64,000 nucleotides of DNA from Corallococcus soli (GTDB lineage Bacteria > Myxococcota > Myxococcia > Myxococcales > Myxococcaceae): positions 310,001-374,000 of the forward strand of contig NZ_JAAIYO010000006.1 in NCBI RefSeq assembly GCF_014930455.1, written 5' to 3'. Below are positions 8,939 through 16,957 of the stretch, one piece after another; within the stretch, counting starts at the first letter, position 1, and each line of letters opens with the position of its first letter. Made by a program: the position numbers and the translations under genes. The notes below the pieces were generated by a model, which was given only the letters and a program-made list of their open reading frames with translations, was not told the origin of the DNA and did no database searches.

Positions 8939-9616
8939 TCAGGCGCGCGGCCCGCCCGGCGCCCGCGCCAGCAGCAGCCCGGGGCTCAGAAGCAGCGCGA
9001 ACGCCTCGCGCACCGTCCAGTAGCACCGGTCCCACGCCCCCATCCGCCCGGCGATGGGCGCCGGGCTCGTGGCCACGTCCCACCCCTGGCGCCGGAAGCA
9101 CTGCCGCGCGCGCAGCAGGTGGTACGGGTCGGAGACCACGAGCACCCGGCGCGCGCCCCGCTCCCGCAGCACGCGCCCGCTGAAGCGCGCGTTGTCGTCG
9201 GTGGAGCGGCTCTCCTCCTCCAGCACGCACGCCGACGCGGGCACGCCCGCCGCGACCGCCAGCGCCAGCATCACGCGCGCCTCGGACGGCGAATGCAGGC
9301 CCACGCCACCGGACAGGAGCAGCCAGGGCGCCTCGCCCCGGTGATACAGCGCCGCCGCCTGCTCCACGCGCGCCACCAGCGCACCGGACGGCACGCCGCC
9401 CGGCAGCACCCGCGCGCCCAGCACCACGAGCGCATCCGCGGCGCCGGAGTGTTCGCGCCGGCCGAAGCGGTCCACCCACCACGCCAGGCCGAAGACGCCG
9501 CCCGTCAGCACGCCCGCCACCACGAGCACGCCCCGGCGCAGGTGGCCGGGTCTGGGAAGGAGGGCAAGGGACCGCACTCCAGGGAACCTAGTCCCTGTTC
9601 CCCCTTCCCGCCCCAT
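8939..9616 (-). CDS. YdcF-like (DUF218) membrane-anchored protein
   Basis: Inner-membrane protein with a DUF218/YdcF-type alpha/beta domain. Relatives include SanA/ElyC-type envelope proteins, but biochemical roles are poorly known. After an N-terminal membrane span (about residues 25-45) come the family blocks ADALVVLGARV, LLLSGGVG, SEARVM, EEESRSTDDNARFS and VLVVSDPYHLLRA. The ATG at 9616 gives 225 aa; a GTG at 9577 preceded by a purine-rich run is an alternative. The frame continues open upstream, but that part overlaps the divergent promoter region and has no signal-like features. It converges with the MarR gene and diverges from the next gene. Confidence 0.85.
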   Translation of the reverse strand: MGREGGTGTRFPGVRSLALLPRPGHLRRGVLVVAGVLTGGVFGLAWWVDRFGRREHSGAADALVVLGARVLPGGVPSGALVARVEQAAALYHRGEAPWLLLSGGVGLHSPSEARVMLALAVAAGVPASACVLEEESRSTDDNARFSGRVLRERGARRVLVVSDPYHLLRARQCFRRQGWDVATSPAPIAGRMGAWDRCYWTVREAFALLLSPGLLLARAPGGPRA

Positions 9617-9807
9617 GCCCCACCTTGTCATCACGGGCGACACGGCGACGGCGCCTTCCTGCCCTGGTGGGTCCGGGCCAGGGGAGGACCCGGTGAATCG
9701 TCGCCAGGGGTATCGCCGGGGGGCGGGCGCGGGGACAGAATGCGGAATGACCCGGCCGGGGTCCGCGGCGAACCCGGAGCGGCCGGGGGGCATGTGGAGG
9801 CATACGG

Positions 9808-10365
9808 ATGGATGTCAAAGGCGTCGCGTTCCTGGCTCGGCAGACCCTGGCGGTGCAGTCCTTTGGCGAGGCGGCGTGGAAGGGGTTCCTCGCGGAGCAG
9901 GCGAAGCGGGACCCCCTCTTCGGGCAGCCCATCATGCCGGTGACGCGCATCCCGGCGGACGCGTTCCTGCGCCTCAACGAGGCGTTCACCCAGCGCTTCT
10001 ACGCGGGCGACACCAAGGCGTACTGGCAATACGGCGTGAAGTCCGCCGAGTACGCCTTGGGGCAGGGCCAGCTCAGGACGATGTTCGGCAAGGACGACTT
10101 CCGCCGCTTCGCCCTGTTCACGCCCGGCATCTGGAAGGGCTACTTCACCGAGGGCGAGCTGACGGCGCAGCTCCAGCAGAACGTCGTCGAGCTGCGCATC
10201 ACCGGTGTGCCCCGGCCGCACGTCTACTTCGAGCTGGCCGTGATGGGCTTCGCCGCGGGCGGGCTCTCGTACCTGGGTGGTGGAAGGGAGATCCACCACG
10301 AGGTCCTCAAGGGCTTCAGCAAGGGGGACCTGGAGGTCCTCTACCGCTTCACCCTGCCGGGGTGA
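9808..10365 (+). CDS. Conserved myxobacterial-type protein of about 185 aa, function unknown
   Basis: Soluble protein with no signal peptide or membrane span. The sequence (MDVKGVAFLARQTLAVQ..., AFLRLNEAFTQRFYAGD, YFELAVMGFAAGGL) has the look of a compact alpha/beta domain and resembles the ~185-aa single-domain proteins (TIGR02265/DUF2378-like) that are abundant in Myxococcales, but I cannot confirm that family by eye. The ATG follows GTGGAGGCATACGG, a good ribosome-binding site. Third positions are strongly G/C, so it is a real gene. It converges with the EEP lipoprotein gene 12 nt downstream. Confidence 0.75.
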   Translation: MDVKGVAFLARQTLAVQSFGEAAWKGFLAEQAKRDPLFGQPIMPVTRIPADAFLRLNEAFTQRFYAGDTKAYWQYGVKSAEYALGQGQLRTMFGKDDFRRFALFTPGIWKGYFTEGELTAQLQQNVVELRITGVPRPHVYFELAVMGFAAGGLSYLGGGREIHHEVLKGFSKGDLEVLYRFTLPG

Positions 10366-10377
10366 GCGCGGGCCCTT

Positions 10378-11295
10378 TCAAGGCGCGGAGGCCGCGGCGG
10401 TGGTCGTCGCCGCGCCCGACGGGGCCGGGGTCTCCAGCGCGACGGCGGGCGTGACCGAGGGCGCGAGCCGCAGGTCCGCCACCACCGGGTAGTGGTCGGA
10501 CGCGCCCACGCGCAGCACGCGGCTGGACACCGGGGTGAACGCGCCGCACGCCATCACGTAGTCGATGCGCAGCGACGGCAGGAACAGCGGCATGGGGTAG
10601 GTACCGGTGCCGCCCGCGTGCGTGACCTTCGCCACGTCCTGGAGCTGGCGGCGCAGCAGGCGCACCGGCCGCGAATCCGGGTCGTCGTTCAGGTCCCCCA
10701 GCAGCAGCCGGGGCCGGGAGTCCTTCGCCAGCAGGTTCGCGATGAAGACGCTCTGGCGGGTGCGCGCGGCGCCGTTGAAGGGCCGGCGGATGAGGTGCGT
10801 GGCGTAGACGCTCACCGCGCGGCCGTCCACGTCCACCACCGCGTGCGCCAGCGTGCGCGGCTCCGCGCCCCGGGGCGTGGGCAGCGGGTACTGCGCCAGC
10901 GACTCCAGCGGGTAGCGCGACAGGAGCGCGATGCCGTAGCTGCCGCCGTACAGCTTCGTGGTGCCGAAGTGCGCGCGGTACTTCAGGCCGGTGAGCGCCG
11001 ACAGCCGCTCCACCTGGTCCTCCCCGCCCGCGCGGGTGGAGCCCACGTCCACCTCCTGCAACGCGACGACGTCCGGCGCTTCGGCGCGGATGACGTCCGC
11101 CACCCGCGCCAGGCCCCGCAGGCCGGACTGGATGTTGAAGGTCATCACCCGCAGGGCGCCCGCGTCACGCGCGGGCTTCGGGGCCGCGGCGACGGGCGTG
11201 ACGCCCGAGGAGAGGGTGGGACGCACCGCGGGACCGGTGGCACAGGCCAGCGGTCCCGCGACGAGCAACAGGGTCAGGAGGAGGCTCGGTCGCAT
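10378..11295 (-). CDS. Endonuclease/exonuclease/phosphatase-family lipoprotein
   Basis: Extracytoplasmic metal-dependent phosphoesterase of the EEP fold (DNase I-like). The 305-aa protein starts with a signal peptide and lipobox-like GPLACATG. Family motifs are in order: LRVMTFNIQSG, VVALQEVD (metal-binding Glu), YATHLIRRP, LLLGDLNDDPDSRP (catalytic Asp/Asn), LRIDYVMA and the C-terminal ASDHYPVVADL (catalytic His). The substrate cannot be told from sequence and could be a nucleic acid or a phospho-lipid head group. The tail is Ala/Thr/Pro rich. The ATG at 11295 begins the signal peptide; an upstream in-frame ATG would bury it. Confidence 0.88.
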   Translation of the reverse strand: MRPSLLLTLLLVAGPLACATGPAVRPTLSSGVTPVAAAPKPARDAGALRVMTFNIQSGLRGLARVADVIRAEAPDVVALQEVDVGSTRAGGEDQVERLSALTGLKYRAHFGTTKLYGGSYGIALLSRYPLESLAQYPLPTPRGAEPRTLAHAVVDVDGRAVSVYATHLIRRPFNGAARTRQSVFIANLLAKDSRPRLLLGDLNDDPDSRPVRLLRRQLQDVAKVTHAGGTGTYPMPLFLPSLRIDYVMACGAFTPVSSRVLRVGASDHYPVVADLRLAPSVTPAVALETPAPSGAATTTAAASAP

Positions 11296-11388
11296 CAAGG
11301 GGCGCGATGGTAGGTCGCCTGCCCGTGCGCTGTCGTCCCACCCCACCGGGCCCGGCCGGAGAGCGGCCGGGCGTCCAGGGCACGCGCC

Positions 11389-12021
11389 TCAGCTCGCGCG
11401 GCGACGGCGCGCGGCCAGCACCGCGAGCACCGCGCCCAGCAGCGGCGCGCCGGCGGTGGCGGAGCAGCCCCCGCCCTCGTCCTCGTCGGGCTTGACGGGG
11501 TCCACGGGGTCGGCGCCGCCCGTGATGACCACGTCCAGCGTGGCGTTGGCGTGCGCGTCACCCGTCGCCTTGTTGTCGCCGTCCACGGAGTTGCCCGCCG
11601 CGTACACCTTGAGCGTGCCGTTGACGATGGGCGCCACCAGCGAGAAGTCGAAGCGCGCGGTGTCGCCGGTGAAGGTCTTGGGGAACGAGTGCGTCAGTTC
11701 GCCGCCGGGCACCGTCTTCGAACCCGAGCCCGCGTTCAGCGACGCGCCGTCCAGGCCGCCCGTCGCCACGTTCATGCCCGCCTTCACGCCGGGGCCGCCG
11801 GTGATGATCAGCGAGTAGTTGCCCGTCTGTCCCGCGGAGAGCGCCGTGGGCCCCTCCAGCGTCACCGTGGGGGTGCTGGCGCCGCCACCGTGGCAGCCGG
11901 ACGAAGCGCACGACATGCCCTGCTTGCCGCTGCGCTCGGCCCTGCCGGTGGAATTGGCGAACGCCGAGCCCGCGACGAGGCACACCGCGACCGCGCCAAC
12001 AGACGAAAGAAAGGACCGCAT
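11389..12021 (-). CDS. MYXO-CTERM-anchored secreted protein with choice-of-anchor-V-like domain
   Basis: Exported protein of 210 aa carried to the cell surface. It has a signal peptide (MRSFLSSVGAVAVCLVAGSAFA), a Cys/His cluster CASSGCHGGG soon after the mature start, a beta-rich middle (PTVTLEGPTALSAGQTGNYSL, GGELTHSFPKTF) and an acidic linker PVKPDEDE. It closes with a classic tripartite MYXO-CTERM tail: GGGCSATAG, a hydrophobic segment and ARRRR. The Cys-His cluster plus Reeler-like beta domain resembles the choice-of-anchor V group. Whether CxxxxCH binds haem is doubtful, because it is not CxxCH. The MYXO-CTERM tail is normally processed at its Cys and marks proteins for the outer surface. 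Confidence 0.88.
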   Translation of the reverse strand: MRSFLSSVGAVAVCLVAGSAFANSTGRAERSGKQGMSCASSGCHGGGASTPTVTLEGPTALSAGQTGNYSLIITGGPGVKAGMNVATGGLDGASLNAGSGSKTVPGGELTHSFPKTFTGDTARFDFSLVAPIVNGTLKVYAAGNSVDGDNKATGDAHANATLDVVITGGADPVDPVKPDEDEGGGCSATAGAPLLGAVLAVLAARRRRAS

Positions 12022-12141
12022 GGGACAACCCTCCTGAGGGGGGAAATCAGGGAAGACGAGGAGGCGCCCTTCTAGCGCAGTGCGGCGAGGAGTGCAGCAG
12101 GCGACAATTGCATCCCCCGCCGGGGCTGGGTGTATTGGGAC

Positions 12142-12837
12142 CTACAGCCAGGCGAAGGCGTCGTGCAGGGCCTTCTGGCCGCCGTGCTCCAGCACCTCGC
12201 CGTGGCACACCACCACGCGCTCCACGTCCCACTTCAGCGCGCGCTGGAGGGCGGCCCGCGCGGCCTGCCTGTCCTTGGTCAGCACGCGGATGAGGAGCGG
12301 GGCCGCGAAGCGCTTCCAGACGCGTTCGACCCGCGCGTACAGGCGCAGCTTCCAGGAGTCCGCGTGCTGGTAGTGGAACACCAGGTCGGTGACGAGCAGC
12401 GTGCGGCTGGGGCGGTGGAAGAAGAGGAACTCCCCCAGTTTGGGCATGCCGCGCACGTGCACCTGATCCACCACGGAGGCCCAGCCCGCGTCCGGCGTGT
12501 CCCCCAGCTCATGGTCGATGCGCAGCGCGGGCTGCTTCGCGCGCAGGCCCGGCGGGGCCACCACGCTGGCGCCCGGAAAGGCGGCGGACCAGTCCGGCAG
12601 GTGCACGTGGTGGTACAGGTTGGGGGCGACGAGGAAGCGCACCGGCCCCAGGGCCTCCAGCGCGGCGCGCCGCTCCGGGGTGAAGGCGACGGGCGAGTGC
12701 ACCCACAGTCCGCCGTCCGGCAGGCGGAGGACCGTCATCCGTCCCCCCACGCCGATGCCCAGGAAGTTGAACGGCGCATCGAGCACGTGGACGTCGTCGG
12801 CGAGCTTCCGGAGGCCTGCGTCAGGGGGCGTGGTCAT
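12142..12837 (-). CDS. DUF4336 family protein (metallo-beta-lactamase-like fold)
   Basis: Soluble 231-aa protein matching the DUF4336 pattern. The N-terminus contains DDVHVLDAPFNFLGIGVGGRMTVLRLPDGGLWVHSPV, followed by VRFLVAPNLYHHVHLPDW and later GEFLFFHRPSRTLLVTDLVFH and VERVVVCHGEVLEHGG. The layout is that of the metallo-beta-lactamase fold, with His residues in YHHVH and CHGEV where metal ligands would sit; the full HxHxDH motif is absent, so catalysis is uncertain. The ATG at 12837 is chosen because the open frame further upstream is antisense to proS and has no homology-like content. Confidence 0.8.
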   Translation of the reverse strand: MTTPPDAGLRKLADDVHVLDAPFNFLGIGVGGRMTVLRLPDGGLWVHSPVAFTPERRAALEALGPVRFLVAPNLYHHVHLPDWSAAFPGASVVAPPGLRAKQPALRIDHELGDTPDAGWASVVDQVHVRGMPKLGEFLFFHRPSRTLLVTDLVFHYQHADSWKLRLYARVERVWKRFAAPLLIRVLTKDRQAARAALQRALKWDVERVVVCHGEVLEHGGQKALHDAFAWL

Positions 12838-12963
12838 GGCGGGTCTGGCTTCCAGCAAGGGGGGGCGTCGCGGGACGAATCCAAGCACGGTCCGGCGTTG
12901 ATTTCCGGAACATCCCAGCGTAGGCAACCCCGTCTCTCCATCTCCTAGCAAGGTTCCCAGCAC

Positions 12964-14397
12964 ATGGCCGACAAGCTCACGCCCCGCGAGAAGGGCTTTT
13001 CCGAGTGGTACGTCGATCTGGTCCAGAAGGCGAAGCTCGCTGACTACTCGGACGTGAAGGGCTGCATGGTCATCCGTCCCAACGGCTATGCGCTGTGGGA
13101 GAACATCCAGCGGACGCTGGACGCGAAGTTCAAGGCGGTGGGCGTGAAGAACGCCTACTTCCCGCTCCTCATCCCGGAGAGCTACCTCAAGAAGGAAGCG
13201 GAGCACGTCGAGGGCTTCAACCCCCAGCTCGCCGTCGTCACGCACGCGGGCGGCCAGAAGCTGGAGGAGCCCTACGTCATCCGGCCCACGTCGGAGACCA
13301 TCATCAACCGCAGCTTCGCGAAGTGGGTGCAGAGCTACCGCGACCTGCCGCTGCTCATCAACCAGTGGGCCAACGTGATGCGCTGGGAGATGCGCACGCG
13401 CCTGTTCCTGCGCACCACGGAGTTCCTCTGGCAGGAGGGCCACACCTGCCATGAGACGGAGGACGACGCGGAGAAGATGACCCTCCAGATGCTGGAGGCC
13501 TACCGCGAGTTCGCCGAGGACTACATGGCGATGCCCGTGTTGACGGGGCGCAAGACGGAGTCGGAGCGGTTCGCCGGCGCGCTGCGCACGTACAGCATCG
13601 AAGCGATGATGCAGGACAAGAAGGCGCTCCAGGCGGGCACCAGCCACAACCTGGGCCAGAACTTCGCCAAGGCCTTCGAGACCAAGTTCCAGGGCCGCGA
13701 CGGCCGTGAGCACTTCGTGTGGCAGACGTCCTGGGGCGTGTCCACGCGCCTCATCGGCGGGCTCATCCTCACGCACTCGGATGACTCCGGCCTCATCGTG
13801 CCGCCGAAGCTCGCGGCCACGCACGTGGTCATCATCCCCATCGCCGGCAAGGCGACGGACGCGGAGAAGACGCAGGTGCTGGAGAAGGCGCACGCGCTGG
13901 GCGCGGACCTGCGCAAGGCGGGGCTGGGCGTGGTGGTGGACGACGACGACAGCAAGGGCCCGGGCTTCAAGTACAACGAGCACGAGCTCATCGGCACGTG
14001 CGTGCGCATCGAGCTGGGGCCCAAGGACCTGGCGAAGAACTCCTGCGTGATGGTGCGCCGCGACCTGAAGCAGAAGGAGTTCGTGCCGCTGGACGAGGCC
14101 GTGGCCAAGGCCCAGGCGATGCTGGACCAGATGCAGAAGGACCTGTTCCAGAAGGCGAAGTCCTTCCGCGACGCCAACACCCACGAGGTGAACTCCCTGG
14201 AGGAGCTGAAGGCGCGCGCGGACGACGGCTTCCTGCTGGCGCACTGGAACGGCGACGCCAAGGTGGAGGCGCGCATCAAGGAGGAGACGGGCCTCACCAC
14301 CCGGTGCCGGCCCTTCGACCTCAAGCAGGAGCCGGGCAAGTGCGTAATGACGGGTGAGCCGTCCCCGGGCCGCATCGTGTTCGCCAAGGCGTACTGA
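12964..14397 (+). CDS. proS: Prolyl-tRNA synthetase (archaeal/eukaryotic-type, short form)
   Basis: Charges tRNA-Pro with proline in the cytoplasm. The 477-aa length and lack of an editing insertion fit the eukaryote/archaea-like ProS3 form. Class II motifs are visible: motif 1 around [18 protein letters not shown], motif 2 [13 protein letters not shown] and motif 3 [16 protein letters not shown]. The anticodon-binding domain follows ([18 protein letters not shown]), and the C-terminal zinc-type domain ends at residue 477 with Tyr. The ATG at 12964 is preceded by AAGGTT. It is monocistronic, flanked upstream by a divergent gene and downstream by a hairpin. Confidence 0.96.
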   Translation: MADKLTPREKGFSEWYVDLVQKAKLADYSDVKGCMVIRPNGYALWENIQRTLDAKFKAVGVKNAYFPLLIPESYLKKEAEHVEGFNPQLAVVTHAGGQKLEEPYVIRPTSETIINRSFAKWVQSYRDLPLLINQWANVMRWEMRTRLFLRTTEFLWQEGHTCHETEDDAEKMTLQMLEAYREFAEDYMAMPVLTGRKTESERFAGALRTYSIEAMMQDKKALQAGTSHNLGQNFAKAFETKFQGRDGREHFVWQTSWGVSTRLIGGLILTHSDDSGLIVPPKLAATHVVIIPIAGKATDAEKTQVLEKAHALGADLRKAGLGVVVDDDDSKGPGFKYNEHELIGTCVRIELGPKDLAKNSCVMVRRDLKQKEFVPLDEAVAKAQAMLDQMQKDLFQKAKSFRDANTHEVNSLEELKARADDGFLLAHWNGDAKVEARIKEETGLTTRCRPFDLKQEPGKCVMTGEPSPGRIVFAKAY

Positions 14398-14419
14398 CGT
14401 CAGTCCGGTGTGACTTCAC

Positions 14420-14447
14420 GGGGGCTGGGGGCTTTGCTCCCGGCCCC
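14420..14447. terminator. Bidirectional terminator-like hairpin between proS and the cyclase gene
   Basis: GGGGCTGGGGG pairs with CTCCCGGCCCC across a TTTG-type loop, an 11-bp stem with two G-U pairs, followed on the + strand by TGCGTCGTTT. It lies 23 nt after the proS stop and 10 nt from the end of the convergent cyclase gene, so it can serve both. Confidence 0.6.
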
Positions 14448-14456
14448 TGCGTCGTT

Positions 14457-15698
14457 TCAGCTCGCGGCGAGCAGGGGGCGTTTCTTCGGCAGGAAGGTGG
14501 CCACCGGCTCCAGCTTGCCCTGCACGGGCAGCGGGGCGGCGGCCTCGAAGTCGAAGGCCTCCGCGCAGCGCTCGCGCGTGGCGTTGGAGACGAGCACCGG
14601 GGCGCCCACCTTCTTCGTGAGCCCCTCGATGCGGCTGGCCAGGTTCACCGCGTCGCCGATGACGGTGTATTCGCGGCGCTGCTCGCTGCCCACGGCGCCC
14701 ACCACCACGCGGCCGGTGTGCACGCCCACGCCGATGTGGAGGATGCCTTCGCCCCGCGCGGCGCGCTCCTGGTTGAGCGTCTCCAGCGCCTCCAGCATGG
14801 CCAGCGCGCACGACACGGCGGCGGCCGGGTGCCCGGGCTGCTCCAGGGGCGCGCCGAAGTACGCGAGGATGCCGTCGCCCAGGAACTTGTCCAGCGTGCC
14901 GCCGTGGCGGAACACCACCTCCACCATGCGGGACAGGTATTCGTTGAGCAGCGCCACCACCTGGGGGCTGTCCATCCGGTCCGACAGCGTGGTGAAGCCC
15001 CGGATGTCGGAGAACAGCAGCGTCACCTCGCGGTGCTCACCGGCCTCGCCGTCGGTGCCCTTCTCGGAGATGCGCCGGGCGACCTCCGGGGAGAAGAAGC
15101 GGCCCAGCCGTTCGCGCTGCATCTCCTCGCGCACCACGTCCGTCACCAGCCCCAGCACCGTGCGGCTGACGAAGAAGGCCACCGCGGACGCGAGCGCCAT
15201 CACCAGCACCATGCCGGGCAGGAACTGGGAGGCCTCCAGGCCCGCGGCCAGCGCCAGCAGCGCCGCCCCCACCGTGCCCAGCACCGTGGCCGCCACGACG
15301 ACGAGCCGCGACAGCGTCACCATGGACACGACGACCACCAGCACCATGTAGGCCCCCATGGTCAGCAGCGCGGTGGGCACGCCGTTGGTGGAGCCCTGGA
15401 TGGCCTGGCTCTGCAGGAAGTAGATGAGCGGCATGTCGATGAGCGCCACGCCCAGCACGGGCCGCTTCAGCAGCTCTGGCGTCCGCCGGGCCACGGCCCA
15501 CAGCACCACCGCCAGCGCGATGTAGCACCCCAGCACGGGGCGGGACACGCGCCAGTCGTCCAGGATGGCCAGCAGCAGCCACGCGCTCGTCCCGCCCGCG
15601 CGCATCACGTTGAACCACGCGCCCACGTCCGCGCGCCATTCATCCAGGCGGCTCTTCAGGGTGGCTTCGACGCGGGCGCGGTAGAGCAGTGACAGCAT
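14457..15698 (-). CDS. Membrane-bound class III adenylate cyclase
   Basis: Predicted to make cAMP from ATP at the inner membrane. The N-terminal half of the 413-aa protein has about six hydrophobic spans (residues about 35-190) without a recognised sensor fold. The C-terminal half is a class III catalytic domain: [16 protein letters not shown] (first metal Asp), [16 protein letters not shown] (second metal Asp; the Lys is the adenine-selecting residue), [16 protein letters not shown] and [16 protein letters not shown] (Asp partner of the Lys, plus transition-state Asn and Arg). All key residues are present, so an active homodimeric adenylate cyclase is likely. It is divergent from the following hydrolase gene. 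Confidence 0.92.
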   Translation of the reverse strand: MLSLLYRARVEATLKSRLDEWRADVGAWFNVMRAGGTSAWLLLAILDDWRVSRPVLGCYIALAVVLWAVARRTPELLKRPVLGVALIDMPLIYFLQSQAIQGSTNGVPTALLTMGAYMVLVVVVSMVTLSRLVVVAATVLGTVGAALLALAAGLEASQFLPGMVLVMALASAVAFFVSRTVLGLVTDVVREEMQRERLGRFFSPEVARRISEKGTDGEAGEHREVTLLFSDIRGFTTLSDRMDSPQVVALLNEYLSRMVEVVFRHGGTLDKFLGDGILAYFGAPLEQPGHPAAAVSCALAMLEALETLNQERAARGEGILHIGVGVHTGRVVVGAVGSEQRREYTVIGDAVNLASRIEGLTKKVGAPVLVSNATRERCAEAFDFEAAAPLPVQGKLEPVATFLPKKRPLLAAS

Positions 15699-15763
15699 GT
15701 TTCACGGACGCTACTCCACGCGTGGGACGCCCTCCAGGGACCGCCTGCGTTAGGGTCCGGGGC

Positions 15764-16288
15764 ATGGCGAGCATCGGGCACGTGGCGGTGGGTATGGCGT
15801 TGGGGCGCTTCGAGACCGGGGCGGCCCCCTGGCGCCGGCGGGTGGCGGTGATGGGGTTCCTGTCGCTGCTTGCCCTCCTGCCGGACGCGGACGTGGTGGC
15901 GTTCGCGCTGCGCATCCCCTACGCGGCGACGTGGGGGCACCGGGGCGCGTCGCACTCGTTCGTCTTCGCGGCGCTGGTGGCGCTCCTGGTGGCGGGGCTG
16001 GCCCGGTGGAAGGGCGAGTCGGGCATGCGCTGGGGGTTCCTGGCGCTCGCGGCGGTGGGCAGCCACGGCATCCTGGACGCGCTCACCGACGGCGGCCTGG
16101 GCGCGGCGCTCTTCTGGCCCGTCTCCAACGCCCGCGTCTTCGCGCCGGTGCGGCCGCTGCCGGTGGCGCCCATCGGCGCGGGCATGCTGTCCGCGCGGGG
16201 GCTGTACGTGAGCCTCGTGGAGCTGCTCTTCTTCCTGCCCGCCTGGGCCTATGCCCTGTGGCCGGCCCGCCGGGCCCGCTCGCCCTGA
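15764..16288 (+). CDS. YdjM-like membrane-bound metal-dependent hydrolase
   Basis: A 174-aa inner-membrane protein of the LexA-regulated YdjM/DUF457-type family. The N-terminus MASIGHVAVGMALGRF and the motif LLPDADVVAF followed by WGHRGASHSFVFA give the Asp/His set expected for metal binding. SHGILDALTDGG is the second conserved block. At least four hydrophobic segments are present. The physiological substrate is unknown for the family. The ATG at 15764 is chosen because the preceding residues are outside the family pattern; the upstream 65 nt are shared with the divergent cyclase. Confidence 0.83.
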   Translation: MASIGHVAVGMALGRFETGAAPWRRRVAVMGFLSLLALLPDADVVAFALRIPYAATWGHRGASHSFVFAALVALLVAGLARWKGESGMRWGFLALAAVGSHGILDALTDGGLGAALFWPVSNARVFAPVRPLPVAPIGAGMLSARGLYVSLVELLFFLPAWAYALWPARRARSP

Positions 16289-16387
16289 GCGGCGAAGCCG
16301 CCCCGCTGGGACCTGGGCCTGGATGCCGGCCCGATGCTCCGAGCCGGGAGTGCGCGGAGGATTGAGTTGGGAAGGAGCACCGCCGCG

Positions 16388-16942
16388 ATGCGCCTGTTCA
16401 CCGCCGTGACCCTGGGAGACACCCTCACCGCCGAGGCGGAGCGGGGCATCGAGCGCCTGCGCGCCCTCGCGCCGGAGGCCAGGTGGGTGCGGCCGGAGGG
16501 CGTGCACCTGACGCTGCTGTTCCTGGGGGACGTGGACCCCTCCCGCCTGTCCCTGCTCCAGCAGGCGCTGGACCCGGTGGGCAAGCGCCATGCGCCGTTC
16601 GTCTTGTCCGTCGCGGGCGGTGGGACGTTCGGCGCGCCGGCCCACCCGCGCGTGCTCTGGGCCGACGTGCGCGGGGACATCGCCGAGCTCAAGGCGCTCC
16701 AGGCGGACGTGGCCCGGGCGCTGGAGCCGCTGGGCTTCACCTCCGAGCACCCGGAGTACACCGCGCACCTGACGCTGGCCCGGGCGAAGAGGCCGCGCGG
16801 GGACCCGGCGCTGGGCGCGTGCGCGCGGGCGCTCGCGGAGGCGTCCTGGGGCGAGGGCCGCGTGGACCGGTTGGTGTTGTTCGAAAGCGCGGGCGGCCAC
16901 TACGCGTCCCGGTGGGAGGTCCCGCTGGGACGCGGGGCCTGA
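16388..16942 (+). CDS. thpR: RNA 2',3'-cyclic phosphodiesterase
   Basis: Member of the 2H phosphoesterase superfamily that opens 2',3'-cyclic phosphates on RNA. The 184-aa chain begins MRLFTAVTLGDTLT, and both catalytic HxTx motifs are present: HLTLLFLG near residue 41 and HLTLARAKR near residue 125. The C-terminus LFESAGGHYASRWEVPLG is also typical. The start at 16388 is preceded by GGAAGGAGC, a good though somewhat distant ribosome-binding site. Its downstream neighbour runs in the opposite direction, ending 15 nt away. Confidence 0.93.
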   Translation: MRLFTAVTLGDTLTAEAERGIERLRALAPEARWVRPEGVHLTLLFLGDVDPSRLSLLQQALDPVGKRHAPFVLSVAGGGTFGAPAHPRVLWADVRGDIAELKALQADVARALEPLGFTSEHPEYTAHLTLARAKRPRGDPALGACARALAEASWGEGRVDRLVLFESAGGHYASRWEVPLGRGA

Positions 16943-16957
16943 GGCCGCGCCATTCGC

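Noticed and set aside
12838-14244. Extension of the DUF4336 frame upstream through the proS region
   Set aside because: The extra ~470 codons are antisense to proS; the ATG at 12837 begins the family-like part.
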